NCBI RefSeq assembly: GCF_902459465.1
Contig: NC_047083.1
Location: 808,501-872,500 of the forward strand
Length of the DNA: 64,000 nucleotides
Reading direction: 5' to 3'
Source of the DNA: Asterias rubens
Taxonomy: Eukaryota > Echinodermata > Asteroidea > Forcipulatida > Asteriidae
Position numbers and translations under genes: made by a program. This document shows positions 23,501 through 40,950 of this stretch, in pieces. Below the pieces are notes generated by a model. That model ran no database searches. It was not told the DNA's origin and saw only the letters and a list, made by a program, of their open reading frames with translations. The stretch's first letter is position 1. Every line of letters begins with the position of its first letter.

Positions 23501-24334
23501 TCAGCCCCATGAGTAGGTGGCTCCTAGTGGATGATACCCATGCCTACATCCTTACAGACTGTGAAGGGGGTAACCCTGTTTCAGCCCCAGGAGTAGGTGG
23601 CTCCTAGTGGATGATACCCATACCTACATCCTTACAGACTGTGAAGGGGGTAACCCTGTTTCAGCCCCAGGAGTAGGTGGCTCCTAGTGGATGATACCCA
23701 TGCCTACATCCTTACAGACTGTGAAGGGGGTAACCCTGTTTCAGCCTTAGGAGTAGGTGGCTCCTAGTGGATGGTACCCATGCATACATCCTTACAGACT
23801 GTGAAGGGGGTAACCCTGTTTCAGCCCAAGGAGTAGGTGGCTCCTAGTGGATGATACCCATGCCTACATCCTTACAGACTGTGAAGGGGGTAACCCTGTT
23901 TCAGCCCTAGGAGTAGGTGGCTCCTAGTGGATGATACCCATGCCTATATCCTTACAGACTGTGAAGGGGGTAACCCTGTTTCAGCCCCAGGTTTAGACAG
24001 CAACGTGCCCCTGGTGGCAGTTGATTAGGGTCGAAAGCCCAAATCAGTTCAGTGTAGTCCTCGCCATGAAGTGGCTGTCCGGCCATATGATGTTGGGAAA
24101 TAATTTGTTGTTGTTTATTTTTTTACAAACATCTTGTTTTACTTTTTAGAAATTTAAAGTGATTTTAATGTTTTATTCCAGGGCCAGTTTGATAAAGCCA
24201 TTCAACTGTATGAAACCATGGTCATAGCTCATACCTCATTCAGCCCAGCCATTGAACGACTCAAGACCATCAAATGCGCCGTTCTCCAGAAGACGAACGG
24301 CAACCCCGCCTCCATGTTTGGCAAATTAACATAA
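8569..24334 (+). CDS. TTC17: Tetratricopeptide repeat protein 17, 22 coding exons
   Basis: TTC17 is a TPR protein linked in vertebrates to actin assembly and primary cilium formation. Exons: 8569-8718, 10100-10359, 11677-11791, 12299-12415, 12841-12950, 13349-13496, 14146-14288, 14608-14765, 15367-15482, 15702-15761, 16238-16434, 17118-17304, 17625-17708, 18074-18298, 18959-19108, 19419-19739, 19884-19974, 20505-20631, 21221-21461, 21857-21976, 22876-23019, 24182-24334. All junctions are GT..AG and keep frame; they sum to 3,417 nt (1,138 aa), close to the human length. The N-terminus has a signal peptide (FALLIVMLLLCFTCSEA). Conserved blocks include PLPFSM, the TPR segment with LVNMASVLHR, KLEQALEAQH, YLPPESKGLR, DVPLVNAASVLLHAG, the low-complexity exon at 19419, LPWPTLDDC, GTSMHTLDHLQGM and the closing TPRs. 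The last eight codons and the stop lie in a 47 bp tandem repeat. Confidence 0.96.
9480..9898 (+). mobile_element. LINE 3' end with reverse-transcriptase ORF C-terminus
   Basis: About 270 nt encode the end of a non-LTR retrotransposon ORF2. Landmarks include LLLTFNAVHGLSPHYISELI and FSAPTLWNSLPATLRS followed by FKSHLKTHLFTKSF and a stop. This is the usual C-terminal signature of CR1/L2-type elements. The 3' UTR follows, with TGTAAAGCGCATTGAGAGTA and GCGCTATATAAGCATT, and ends in a (TTA)n tail at about 9868-9895. The copy is 5'-truncated and lies in TTC17 intron 1. Confidence 0.85.
10588..10645 (+). repeat. Short tandem duplication (AAGCGTGCTTCGGCCAAACTT type)
   Basis: Two neighbouring copies of a unit of about 30 bp built on GCGTGCTTCGGCCAAACTT lie in TTC17 intron 2, next to the element at 10654-11484. 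Confidence 0.6.
10654..11484. mobile_element. TIR-bounded element carrying a THAP-domain remnant
   Basis: The outer ends are inverted: GTTTAAAGTCACCTGGAAGT at 10654 against the inverse of CCAGGTGCCTTTAAG ending at 11484. A second, inner pair is nearly perfect: GTGACGTCAATCGAGG near 10820 against CCTCGATTGACGTCAC near 11312-11327. Between the inner arms the minus strand encodes pieces of a THAP zinc finger. The element sits in TTC17 intron 2. It may be one non-autonomous element, or a smaller element nested in an older one. Confidence 0.6.
11032..11305 (-). pseudogene. Decayed THAP-type zinc finger (transposase-derived)
   Basis: On the minus strand one frame reads MSTRCIAAGCSKTTKDGVSL, the classic opening of a THAP domain (C-x2-4-C pair, then GVSL). 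In another frame, downstream, comes LYSKHFEPSCFENPKYTTHF with DMKRKVLF and a stop, matching the C-x2-H half (here without its Cys) and the tail of the same domain. The middle of the domain, including the AVPTIF region that would follow, is missing, and the two halves are out of frame. It is therefore a broken gene fragment. THAP domains occur in P-element-like transposases and in host genes derived from them; the flanking inverted repeats favour transposon origin. Confidence 0.65.
11855..11900 (+). other. Hammerhead-like motif of Penelope-type elements (degenerate)
   Basis: The segment contains TTTGAGAAAGACTCTGCTAG followed by GGTCGAAACGTC. GACTC and GGGTC can pair as stem II around a TGCTA loop, and GAAAC follows at the place of the hammerhead core. 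The first core strand (expected CTGANGA) is degenerate. The word order resembles the hammerhead motifs in Penelope-like retroelements. It is probably an inactive relic in TTC17 intron 3. Confidence 0.35.
11986..12258. repeat. Foldback element in TTC17 intron 3
   Basis: The left arm near 11980-12015 (CTCCAGAGTCGCACCAAACC) matches the inverse of a right arm near 12215-12258 (TTTGGTTCGGCGCAACTCTGG), and a second inverse lies near 12095-12125 (ATTCTGGAGTGCC). A short perfect hairpin (CCGAAAGATCGACTG with CAGTCTTTCGG) lies between. No coding capacity. Confidence 0.5.
12495..12775 (-). mobile_element. LINE 3' end fragment, minus strand
   Basis: On the minus strand a frame reads FADRSFSCFEPKEWDTLPNF followed by IKDAIKHYSHFQE. 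This resembles the C-terminal 'F-x-PxxWNSLP' block of LINE ORF2 proteins with mutations. The 3' end on the minus strand carries a GCGCTATATAAATT-type motif near 12520, as in other LINE tails here. It lies in TTC17 intron 4. Confidence 0.6.
13553..13701. mobile_element. Family D palindromic MITE, copy 1
   Basis: The 149 bp element opens GGGGTTGATTTCACAAAGAG and closes with the near-perfect inverse CTCTTTGTGAAATCGACCCC. The interior is also palindromic and built from AGGACTAGTCCTAA-like words, so a transcript could fold into one long hairpin. It lies in TTC17 intron 6. Copy 2 is at 15943-16092. Confidence 0.8.
13733..13990 (+). repeat. Dispersed repeat family H
   Basis: The opening (AAGCAGTACTACATATTAGT) recurs at about 24785-24855, immediately after the TTC17 gene. 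A segment with ACTGACAGTATCCTCTCTCAG and TGTGTATTCCAG recurs in diverged form at about 51166-51330. Function and class are not clear. Confidence 0.6.
15943..16092. mobile_element. Family D palindromic MITE, copy 2
   Basis: This 150 bp copy in TTC17 intron 10 differs from copy 1 at 13553 by only a few bases and one small indel. Both ends carry the TTTCACAAAGAGTTA type inverted repeat. A more diverged and interrupted relative lies at about 57904-58170 in the RPS10 gene. Confidence 0.8.
16476..16601 (+). repeat. Three-copy 42 bp tandem repeat
   Basis: The unit starting TGTCATTGTGGAACACTGTA occurs at 16481, 16523 and 16565 with no visible differences, just downstream of TTC17 exon 11. Confidence 0.85.
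16650..16799. mobile_element. Family E MITE, copy 1 (150 bp)
   Basis: The ends are CAATAGGAGACTTTC and GAAAGTCTCCCATTG, about 15 bp inverted repeats with one mismatch. The interior is also partly palindromic (TTACCCGGTAAGTCTGCTGC against GCAGCAGACATACCGGGTAA). The copy at 59863-60012 appears identical base for base. A diverged third member lies at about 18754-18909. Confidence 0.85.
16860..16965 (-). mobile_element. tRNA-derived SINE fragment, minus strand
   Basis: GGTGGGATTCGAACCCCTGA at about 16911 is the reverse complement of a tRNA B box (GGTTCGAATCC type). AGAGCAGATGTCTT follows as in the other copies at 22755-22820, 25668-25880, 49488-49640 and 60305-60465. All five have the same orientation. 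Confidence 0.65.
18754..18909. mobile_element. Family E MITE, diverged copy
   Basis: The ends read CAATGGGAGACTTTTG and CAAAAGTCTCCCATTT, the inverted repeat of family E. The centre keeps GTGGCAGAAGACATAACG and GAGCATGTGTGGACATGCTC-like words but has diverged strongly. It lies in TTC17 intron 14. Confidence 0.65.
19995..20262 (+). repeat. MITE-like family A, 3'-truncated copy
   Basis: It opens TAAAGGCACTGGACACCTTT and runs as far as the family's AGGGAGCCGTTTCTCA block, then stops. It lies in TTC17 intron 17 directly after exon 17. Confidence 0.75.
20645..20850. repeat. Truncated relative of the 46.3 kb foldback element
   Basis: The centre (CGGTCGGCCATTTTGTGGAG, inverted around TCAAAAATTTGA) and one arm (acgcaatttcaagacattt, ttttaaaacatctttctaat, tagaccaact) match the right half of the 390 bp foldback at 46274-46663. 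The left arm is missing. It lies at the end of TTC17 exon 18 and the start of intron 18. Confidence 0.6.
20994..21165. repeat. Family C inverted-repeat element
   Basis: It opens AGGGTCCAATTTCATAGAGC and closes GCAGCTCAATGAAATCTGGCC, with 'gctaagca' and 'ttagcaga' words inside the arms. It lies in TTC17 intron 18. Confidence 0.65.
21595..21835 (+). mobile_element. SINE-like element
   Basis: The head GTCTGGTTGGTGCAGTGGTC resembles a tRNA-derived A box. The body (ACGACCTGGTTCTAAGCACG, CACTGCCGGGTTGCATTCCT) and the end (AATAAATGAAATGAAATG) fit an old SINE. The reading frames through it are not conserved. It lies in TTC17 intron 19. Confidence 0.5.
22344..22587. mobile_element. Family C inverted-repeat element, best copy
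   Basis: The left arm (GGGCCCAATTTCATAGAGCT and GCTAAGCACAAAAATTTGC) matches the inverse of the right arm (GCAAATTTGTGTGCTTAGCA and GCTATGAAATTGGCCCC) over about 55 bp. The centre holds CACTGGTATACAGCTG. It lies in TTC17 intron 20 and has no coding capacity. Confidence 0.8.
23217..24005 (+). repeat. 80 bp minisatellite in the last TTC17 intron
   Basis: Units starting CTCCTAGTGGATGATACCCA lie in an exact 80 bp register at 23441, 23521, 23601, 23681, 23761, 23841 and 23921. Another sits at about 23359 and a diverged one at about 23228. Each unit includes ATCCTTACAG, a splice-acceptor-like word. A single diverged, inverted relative lies at about 38510-38610, so the array seems to have expanded from a dispersed repeat. 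Confidence 0.9.
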
Positions 24335-24580
24335 TAGGGTCATAGGTCAACTCCACCTCAATGTTTGGTAAATTAACATAATAGGGTCATAGGTTAACTC
24401 CACCTCAATGTTTGGTAAATTAACATAATAGGGTCATAGGTCAACTCCACCTCAATGTTTGGTAATCTAACATAATAGGTAAACCCTCAATGGTTGGCAG
24501 GTTAACATCATAGGGTCATAGGTCCACCCTGTCCTTATTTTGGCCAAATTAACATAACAGGGTCATAGGTCATGGCTAGT
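24306..24580 (+). repeat. 47 bp minisatellite over the TTC17 stop codon
   Basis: ATGTTTGG starts units at 24314, 24361, 24408 and 24455, an exact 47 bp spacing. Two or three degenerate units follow up to about 24575. Every good unit holds ATTAACATAATAGGGTCATA. The first unit supplies the last TTC17 codons and the TAA stop at 24332-24334. Confidence 0.9.
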
Positions 24581-24646
24581 ACTTTGTAACCAAAAGCCAT
24601 TTATATTAACTGTTGTGTGCATTGGTTTCCACCCAGAGCCTTTTAA

Positions 24647-24681
<35 letters not shown>

Positions 24682-26900
24682 GGGGGGGGGGGAGATTTTG
24701 AAGACCACAGTCTTCAAAGTGAATGAAAATGTTCAAGCCATTTGAATAAGGAGGACCTGGATTGAAATGATCCGCCCATTCTTTAAGCAGTACTACATAT
24801 TAGTTGGCAGTATATCACTTTTCAAATGTGACGCCCTTGCCAAAATCATGATTATGATAGCTTGATTGCTACTCAGATGAACTGCTTCAATTTAGAACTG
24901 TTTTTTAATTAACAGGTTTATTGTAACCAGGTTTATGTAAGGTACTGGTAACTACCAGTTAATCCTGTTGTTGTATCTTATTACTGGATTGTCAGTTTGG
25001 TTATTTCATAACTAGTTTTTGATAACTGGGTTTTGATTATCATAACTAGTTATCATAACCAGGTTATGTTAAACTTGACTGTTTTATTATAACTAGATGA
25101 TGATAACCAATCATCTATGTGTAATTTTCCTTGTTCAAAGTTTACAGTAACAAATGTGTGATTTTACAAACAATGATATTTCTATGAAAAACTAAAAGAT
25201 TTTAGGGCACTGTTCTTCACAGTGATTCAGTCTATTTTCTCCTTTAAAACCAGCACAATTATTGTAATAAATCATCACTATTTTCTGACACTTTATTCTA
25301 ATACAAATATGAAATGGATAATCATATAGATTTATTAACAAATAAATACTTTTTTTCTATCAAAGTAAGAAAATTGGTTTTGAAAAAAAAATATGCCCTT
25401 ATTTTTGAAGGAAAAAAAATCAGACCTGTATTTTTGTCAGATCTTGATTAAACATCACAAGTTGGTGGTCTCAATGTCATGAACCACTATTGTCTTAAGA
25501 TGAGTTATCAATTGTGTTGTCACACTTTGCTTAGCAATTAAGATTGACAAACATCTTAAAATCAATCTTAGTTCTTTGTGAAATTGTGCTGTGGTCACCA
25601 ATTTTTGTTATCTAGTAATGTTTTTTTAATGTTAGCTTGAAGCACTTGTTTATTTGATTTTACCCATACACTGATGTATGCACTGTATACTCGGTACTTT
25701 CCTGAGTCCAGTGTGGATCGAAAAGAAAAAATCCATTCAGCGCCTTGAGTACCTTGTTTGGTAGATAGGTTTGCTATAATTATAAGACTTTGATATTGTT
25801 AGTATTCTATTACTCGGGTTGGATTCAAACCCACGATCTTTGCCATTCTAAAACAGATGTCAAGGGTTCTAATCCTACTTGGGGTAATGTATAAATATTT
25901 TGTCCACAGGACTTGGGAAAGTTTAGAGCTTAACACACATCGTGTATGGGTAAAACGCAGTAATATTCTTGATTCCTGAGTCAAATTTATTCGTCATGAA
26001 ACACATCGTTGTACTTATTATTACAGTCAAAACTTTTGTTCGATTGCTAATCATGTATTTAGCTTATTATTTTCTTTTTGTACAACTTTATAAGAAAGTA
26101 TGGGAAGAGAACATGCCATTAATGCTCACAACATCGTTTTGCTTTCCTTTTCTGTTTATTTGTCCGAATATTATTCTGGGACCAGTTTCATAAAGCATGT
26201 AAGCATAAAAACTTGCTAAGCACTGAAATATATTGCTTAGCAGAAATAGGTTAGCATCCAAAATACAATACAGTTAACATTGCTGTGACTGGTACCCCAT
26301 CCAATTCTTGCTTAGCAAATATATTTGCTCAGCACAACTATCTACTGTTGAATCTACACACCAATAATAGGTTCCTAATTTCTTACTCCTTGAGATTACG
26401 AGAAACTTCTTTCAAAGTCTAATTGAAGGGGTATGGGATGTTTTACGGGAAAACACAAACCAAGTGTCTGAATGACTAGGCATGCTGCTTTTACCAAGTT
26501 CAATTCTTTTGGTGTTAAAGAGTTTGGGCAGGAGTACCTTTAAAAATCAAAAAATTATGGAAAGGGGGAACTTTGTCCAAAAATATTGTTTTATTTTGGA
26601 GACACCCCCCCCCCATGTCACGGGTCCAGCCTCTCTCAAATGATGTTCTTAAAGGTATTTTATTGAACAAGATGCCCTGGTTAACACTTTCGAACAGTGC
26701 ACAGCATATTGTTTGGAGAGAATATCTTTTTAAAATGGTAATAAAGATATACACAATTATTTGTATCGAACTTTAGCCGCGAGGTGGCGCTATTATTTCA
26801 CTCTACTGTTGTTTTTACGATGACCTACTGAAATGACATGCGCGCGGGGTGCACTTACTAGCTTGCTGTGTGTCGACAAAAATAGCTCACAAAATCACGC
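24335..26900 (+). other. TTC17 3' UTR and AT-rich intergenic stretch
   Basis: A (T)n(G)n homopolymer junction lies at about 24647-24692. A fragment of repeat H follows at about 24785-24855, and then a stretch of AACTAGTTAT / AACCAGGTTA words at 24910-25110. AATAAA at 25266-25271 could be the TTC17 polyadenylation signal. A reverse SINE lies at 25668-25880 and a family C copy at 26180-26345. No gene-like frame is seen. Confidence 0.5.
25668..25880 (-). mobile_element. tRNA-derived SINE, minus strand
   Basis: CCCATACACTGATGTATGCA and ACTGTATACTCGGTACTTTC lie at the tail side, and TTGGATTCAAACCCACGATC (inverse B box) at the head side. The same parts in the same order are in the copies at 49488-49640 and 60305-60465. 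Confidence 0.65.
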
Positions 26901-29900
26901 CATACTAAATGTACAAAAGACTCCTCAATGAATTGGTTTGGAACAACAAACAACAGACGGTCCAAACGTCTGCTCACGCAATAAAAACACCATAACTGTG
27001 TTTTCCCTGGTAATCTGTTGCTCCATATTCTACCATTTTGTTGTGCTGAGTGGTGAGTTCTTGAAACAAAATAGCTGTTCAGAAATTGTGTGAAAAGTTT
27101 GGCATCGAACGATGACGACGTAGTAGTAGGCGGCAGCTGTTCTTTTTTCCGACGGTGAAAAAAACAGTATTTTGAGGCCTAGGTAGTGCGCTATGTAGGC
27201 AGATTTTCTCAACACAACGCAGTTCGTACTGGCTTGAAACTTGGTAAATATTCTGCTCGTCTTTGTCTGACTTGTTGTTATTTTTTGTGTGACAGTGGCA
27301 TTTTGTGAAGTTGTGTTTGTTTCATGAGATAAATTCTCTGACCTGTCTTGCTGTCTAACTAACCCTGTCCTGTGGTTTTGTTGTAGTGAGGGGGTTGGGT
27401 AGGATCGAAGGGGAGGGGCATTGACACCTTGGGGGGGGGTGAGGCATGAGGGGTAATCTTGACTTGAGTAAGGCTGGCATCAACTCAAGGACTACATTTC
27501 TTGAGCTTCGTCAAGGTCCTGTTTTTAAAGATGCCGAACCTCACTTACTGACCTCACTTTTTTCACGTATTTAATTTGAGAAAGACGGACATAAGGTGAA
27601 CATGACTTTTTTTTAATATGATTCGAGGCATTGCATGGTGGTATCAATGTATATTTGGTTTGCGGTAACACCATGTGTGTATCTACTTGCCAGGTAGACC
27701 TTGTTCTAAGAGAACTGTCTTGCTTTTTTTTTATGTTCGGGAGACTTCTCAGTTCTGAAAAGAACATCTAGCAATAGCATTTGTTGGCCAGCGGACCATT
27801 GCAATTAAGGGAGAAAGCTGATGATTTTGCTCATCAACAAATTTATATTTATTCTGTATAAAAGCTCCATGATAAAAGTAAATTCATCTACATGTATATG
27901 TATTGCTCTATGGTATTACACTGCAGAATTGACTGCTATAAAGCTGACCTACCTACATGTAAATTGTATGTAGTTCCTGTTACACATTGGCATTTAAAGG
28001 CAATAAACAATACTGTAGTCACTGAAGGTCATTGTGTTTCATGCACCTGCACAACACCTGTTTCTTTGTCTCGGCAACCAATCAACGAAGAGGATCAATT
28101 TCTTCTAATTGGAACACACCCAGAATTCAGGCATTAGTCAGTGCCTGATGAAATTACAAACCCCCTGGAAAAATGTACTCGTAGTTCAACGTGACTTGCT
28201 CACTCGTAACTCAAACTTCGCCTTTGTGAGTCACAAATTTGGCCACGGCCATGGCTTTGGCTTGCTCTCCATGTCATATTGCATTGAAGTACATGTATAA
28301 GATGTCATTAGCAACAGTCTCAGAAACAGTTGTAGCCATAGCCACTAAACCAGGTCTGACCTAATTACCCATTGTTTGTAGAGGTTAATAGTTGACATGT
28401 ACTTAAATTTGGACATGTTCCCCATGTGCACATAAGGCATAAGTAGCCACTGATTCATCCACACAAAAAAGGTACCAGACTATTTTAGACTTGCAGCTTC
28501 GATGGTAATACAATAAATTGCTGCATCCAAATTGGCGGCTCTGACTACAGCTATCACTGTTGTTAAAGGTGTTGCGAAGAATGTCCTATACTTGTCCTAA
28601 CACATAATGATATTGTGGCAATCCAGCCGTTGCCAAAGCCACCAATTCGAACATGGCCTATCTCTGATTTGAATGGGGAAAGAAATCCAAGATGGCTAAA
28701 CCATACATGTACACACATGTAGGCCCTTTTTTAAACCACAGCTCCACCGTCAGCACTGACTCGAGCTCAGTGAGTCATTCTAAAAATGTACACTGCCAAA
28801 AGTGTTATGTTTTTCAGAATGATTGATGAAGCGGAGTAATTTTATTTCCACTTCAGTGAAAGATTTCCCTTGTAAAGCAGAGATAAATGCTACACAAAAT
28901 GTACTGTATCAGTTACTACTCGGAAATCATTGGCAATGGCTACCCAATTAGCATTCTGTGTACAAAATAATTTCAGTCTAAATTTTGTGCTGTTAAAACT
29001 TGCTGGATGGAATTGTCCCCATAAGGATAGGATAATGAGTAGACCCTACATCACAAAACTGAAATTGACCTTAGAGCCCCTCTTTTTTAAGCTTGAGCAA
29101 TTGACAAATAGCTTTCTGTAATGGGTGTGGTTTTAATTTGCTTCTCAAGACAGTTACTAATGGAAGGATTAGGATTTAATCTACTGTAATGCTTTGTCAT
29201 TGTGTTTACTGATAGACCAACTTAAAGGGGTTAACTTGTTGGGTCCTATTTGAAAATTCACATGTACATCTTCCCCCCCCCCAAAAAAATAAAAAAGTCT
29301 GGTTACGCCACAGCCAAGAAAAACTGTGAAAATTGCCTCCCTGTGGAAGCTGTAGATAGAGGGTGCTTGCACTTTATTAAACCAAACGTTTTCAATTCTG
29401 CATTCTGCAGAGAGTTCAAACTTTTCATGTTGAGGTTATCCTTAAAGCCATTATACACTTTCGGAACAGAAAAAGAAATAAAAGTTCACAGATTTACAAA
29501 TAACTTACAGGGCGTACAGAAGGTAATGGTAAAAGACTTCTCTTGAAATCCATGAAATGCTTTACTTTTTGAGAAAACATTAAAACAATTATCAATTCTC
29601 GACAACGAGAATTACGGATTATAGTAAACACATGTCATGACACGGCGAAACGTGCGGAAACAAGGGTGGGTTTTTCCGTTGTTTTCTCCCGACTCCGATG
29701 ACCGATTGAGCCTAAACTTTCACAGGTTTGTTATTTTGTGATACACGAAGTGTGGGCCTTTGGACAATACTGTTTACCGAAAGTGTCCACTGGCTTTAAA
29801 TTAAAAATATTATAAACTACAAAGTATAATCTTGACCTTTCCCTGAATCCCTGAGTTAGTTGGCATGTATATAAACCCTACCTTGGGGATCTGAAGTTTG

Positions 29901-31016
29901 TTTCAATGTACAATTTATTTACCTAAGGTGTGACATCCTTGATGCTACTATAAGATTAATGGTGGATTGAACAAATAGATTTTATCACCCTAGTGGACAA
30001 TAAACATGGGGTTGGACAACCATAACACTGATCTTAAAACTTCTTAATAGCCTTTGACTGCTTGAGTTTTCCATGGAATAATTCTCTGGGGTTTTCTTCC
30101 CATGATCCAAAACTGAAACTTCCTTCGTTGTCTTCTCTGATTAAGCTCTCTTTTCTGAGAATCCTAAACTTTACAACACAATTTATAAATAAATAAATAA
30201 ATTATAAGATAAATGTATACATAAATAAATTAATAAATAAACAAATAAGAAGATGAATAGATTAGTAAATAAATTATTATAAGGTTTAATACATGAATAA
30301 ATAAATACATAAATAAACTTTTTAGTTGCCCTTCAACGATCTAAGTGAGGAATTGTAACAAGGAACTCAAGTTCCTGCATATTTATAACTTGGATGTTTA
30401 GAATATTAACAATGACAAAGCTTGTTTTACTCAAGCGGATAAACAAAGGTCTCACTATAGATTCAAAATAAACAAACATGTATTCCTTTTCAACAACAAT
30501 AGCAGACAATGACGAAGGCAACCCGTTTCCTGTCCAGGTAACAAGCCCACTGGTTACTGTGAGTTTGTTGTTTATAAACGTCTGTGGTAAAAAATATACA
30601 GACAGACTGTCCACTTGTTCAGTTAGATCTCCCTGCGACGACGCTTATGCTAGACTTACAGAAGGATCTGTAGATCTGGATATACTGTCGACCATGTATG
30701 TAATCAAACTGTATGGCTTTGTCTGAACTAATATCTTCTGCTTTTTCTGGAGTGGCTAAGGCCATGATGCCAAAGTCCTATTCTCCCTAGCCAGCCTTTG
30801 TGCCCTTGATCAGCCTTGGTGCTGGCTGCCAGCCTCGATGCCCCAAGTCAGCTTTGATTCCCCAGTTCAACCTCGGCAGCCTTGATGTCCCATAAAATGT
30901 GCCAGAAATGTGGCATCCTCTATGCAGTCTTTTCTTACCCTTACACGAGTGAAATACCTGAATAAGGCCTGATGCACAAGAATTTTAATTTGAGTTTGAT
31001 TTTTACATTTCTCCAG
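26900..31016 (+). other. NDR kinase 5' region: probable upstream exon and first intron
   Basis: The start-codon exon of the kinase begins at a splice acceptor (tttacatttctccag ending 31016), so at least one untranslated exon lies upstream. A candidate is the more GC-rich stretch near 27100-27241, which ends with a possible donor (CTTG|GTAAAT). This is not proven. The rest is AT-rich: a family B element at 29442-29799, an (AATA)n-rich stretch at about 30180-30320, and no convincing coding frame. Confidence 0.35.
29442..29799 (-). mobile_element. Family B MITE, copy 1
   Basis: It opens TTAAAGCCATTATACACTTT and closes AAAGTGTCCACTGGCTTTAA, inverted repeats of about 20 bp with mismatches. Inside lie CTCGACAACGAGAATTACGG and CATGTCATGACACGGCGAAA, shared in inverse orientation with the copy at 50747-51120. 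Confidence 0.75.
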
Positions 31017-31082
31017 ATTTCTACAATTTGACGGCGAGAGAAAGTGAAGAGAAACCACCATCAATGATTTGGATGGAATGAA

Positions 31083-39780
<8,698 letters not shown>

Positions 39781-40599
39781 GAACTAAACGGTGAACCACT
39801 ACGGCCCAATAACATAAAGCTGTGTAGCGGTCAGTTCTGCTTGACTGGCAAATAGACCTTATGCACATGACGTCATTTCAGAAGGGCGCCCTCACCTAGA
39901 GGTCAAAAGGAGGTTGTTCATTGGCCAATCCTGTGCGCCACACGTACAAATCTGTGCGTTTCGATTGTTTCATCACCGTTTTTCGTCTAAGATGGCCGCT
40001 GGATGACGTCAATGCATAAGGTCTATTCCTTTGCTACAAGAAATAAGTGGGGTTACCAGTCACAACAATGTCAAATGTACACTATTTTGGCTGGTAACCT
40101 ATTTTTGCTAAGCAAGAGATTTCTGTGCTTAGCAAGTTTTTGTGCTTACAGGCTTTATGAAAATGGGCCCAGATCCGTCAAAAGTCTTTTGACCGGTGTT
40201 GCCGTAGTGACTTAAAGCAACGTTAAAAATGCAAAGATAGTATATCTAAGTCCGTTTATTGTCTTGTGTGGTTTTAATGCTTGTTTTATTTTTTTATTTT
40301 TATTTTTTTTAGAAGCACCCCTATTTCCAAAAATGGAACATCTCAATGCTGTGTTTATTTGTTTATGTAATGGATTAGCTCACTGCCCAAAGAGGAAATA
40401 GTTGTGTGTGAATAAAAAAAAACTATAATACTTTAAAAAAGTGAAAGTTGCAGAAACTTTAACTAACTCTAAATGTTTACTTATAACCAACAGTTAAACT
40501 TAGCTCTCTACAATGTAGATAACATTCCCCCTTTTTAACTCTAACTTACAAACAATTGCTGTAAATGTTCCACCCGTAACAACAAACAGGGTTTTGCCC
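39781..40599 (+). other. NDR kinase 3' UTR
   Basis: AATAAA at 40411-40416 is a plausible polyadenylation signal. It would make the nested family C element part of the 3' UTR. Confidence 0.4.
39808..40170. mobile_element. Family C element interrupted by a nested MITE
   Basis: The outer element runs from CCCAATAACATAAAGCTGTG to AGGCTTTATGAAAATGGGCCC. A 174 bp element at about 39851-40027 splits it. The inner element's ends are AATAGACCTTATGCA and TGCATAAGGTCTATT, perfect 15 bp inverted repeats, and both inner arms continue with TGACGTCA-type words. A related element lies at 63218-63382. Confidence 0.75.
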
Positions 40600-40950
40600 T
40601 TAAAGGCCATGGACACTATTGGTAATTACTCAAAATAATTATTAGCATAAAACCTTACCTGGTAACGAGTAATGGGGAGAGGTTAATAGTATAAAACATT
40701 GTGAGAAACGACTAATTTTCCACGTATTTGGTTTCGAGACCTCAGATTTAGAATTTGAGGTCTTGAAATCAAGCATCTGAATACACACAACTTTGTGTGA
40801 CCAGGGTGTTTTTTCTTTCATTATTATCTCGCAACTTCGACGACCAATTGCGCTCAGATTATCACAGGTTTGTTATTTTATGTATATGTTGAGATGCACC
40901 ATGTGAGAAGACTAGTCTTAGACAATTACCAGTAGTGTCCAGTACCTTTT
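40600..40950 (-). mobile_element. MITE-like family A copy, minus orientation
   Basis: TTAAAGGCCATGGACACTAT opens it and AGTAGTGTCCAGTACCTTTT closes it. The interior carries the family landmarks in reverse order, including GTAATGGGGAGAGGTTAATA. Confidence 0.8.

Noticed and set aside
23217-24005. CRISPR-like regular repeats
   Set aside because: Units are contiguous 80 bp tandem copies without unique spacers, in an intron of an animal gene.
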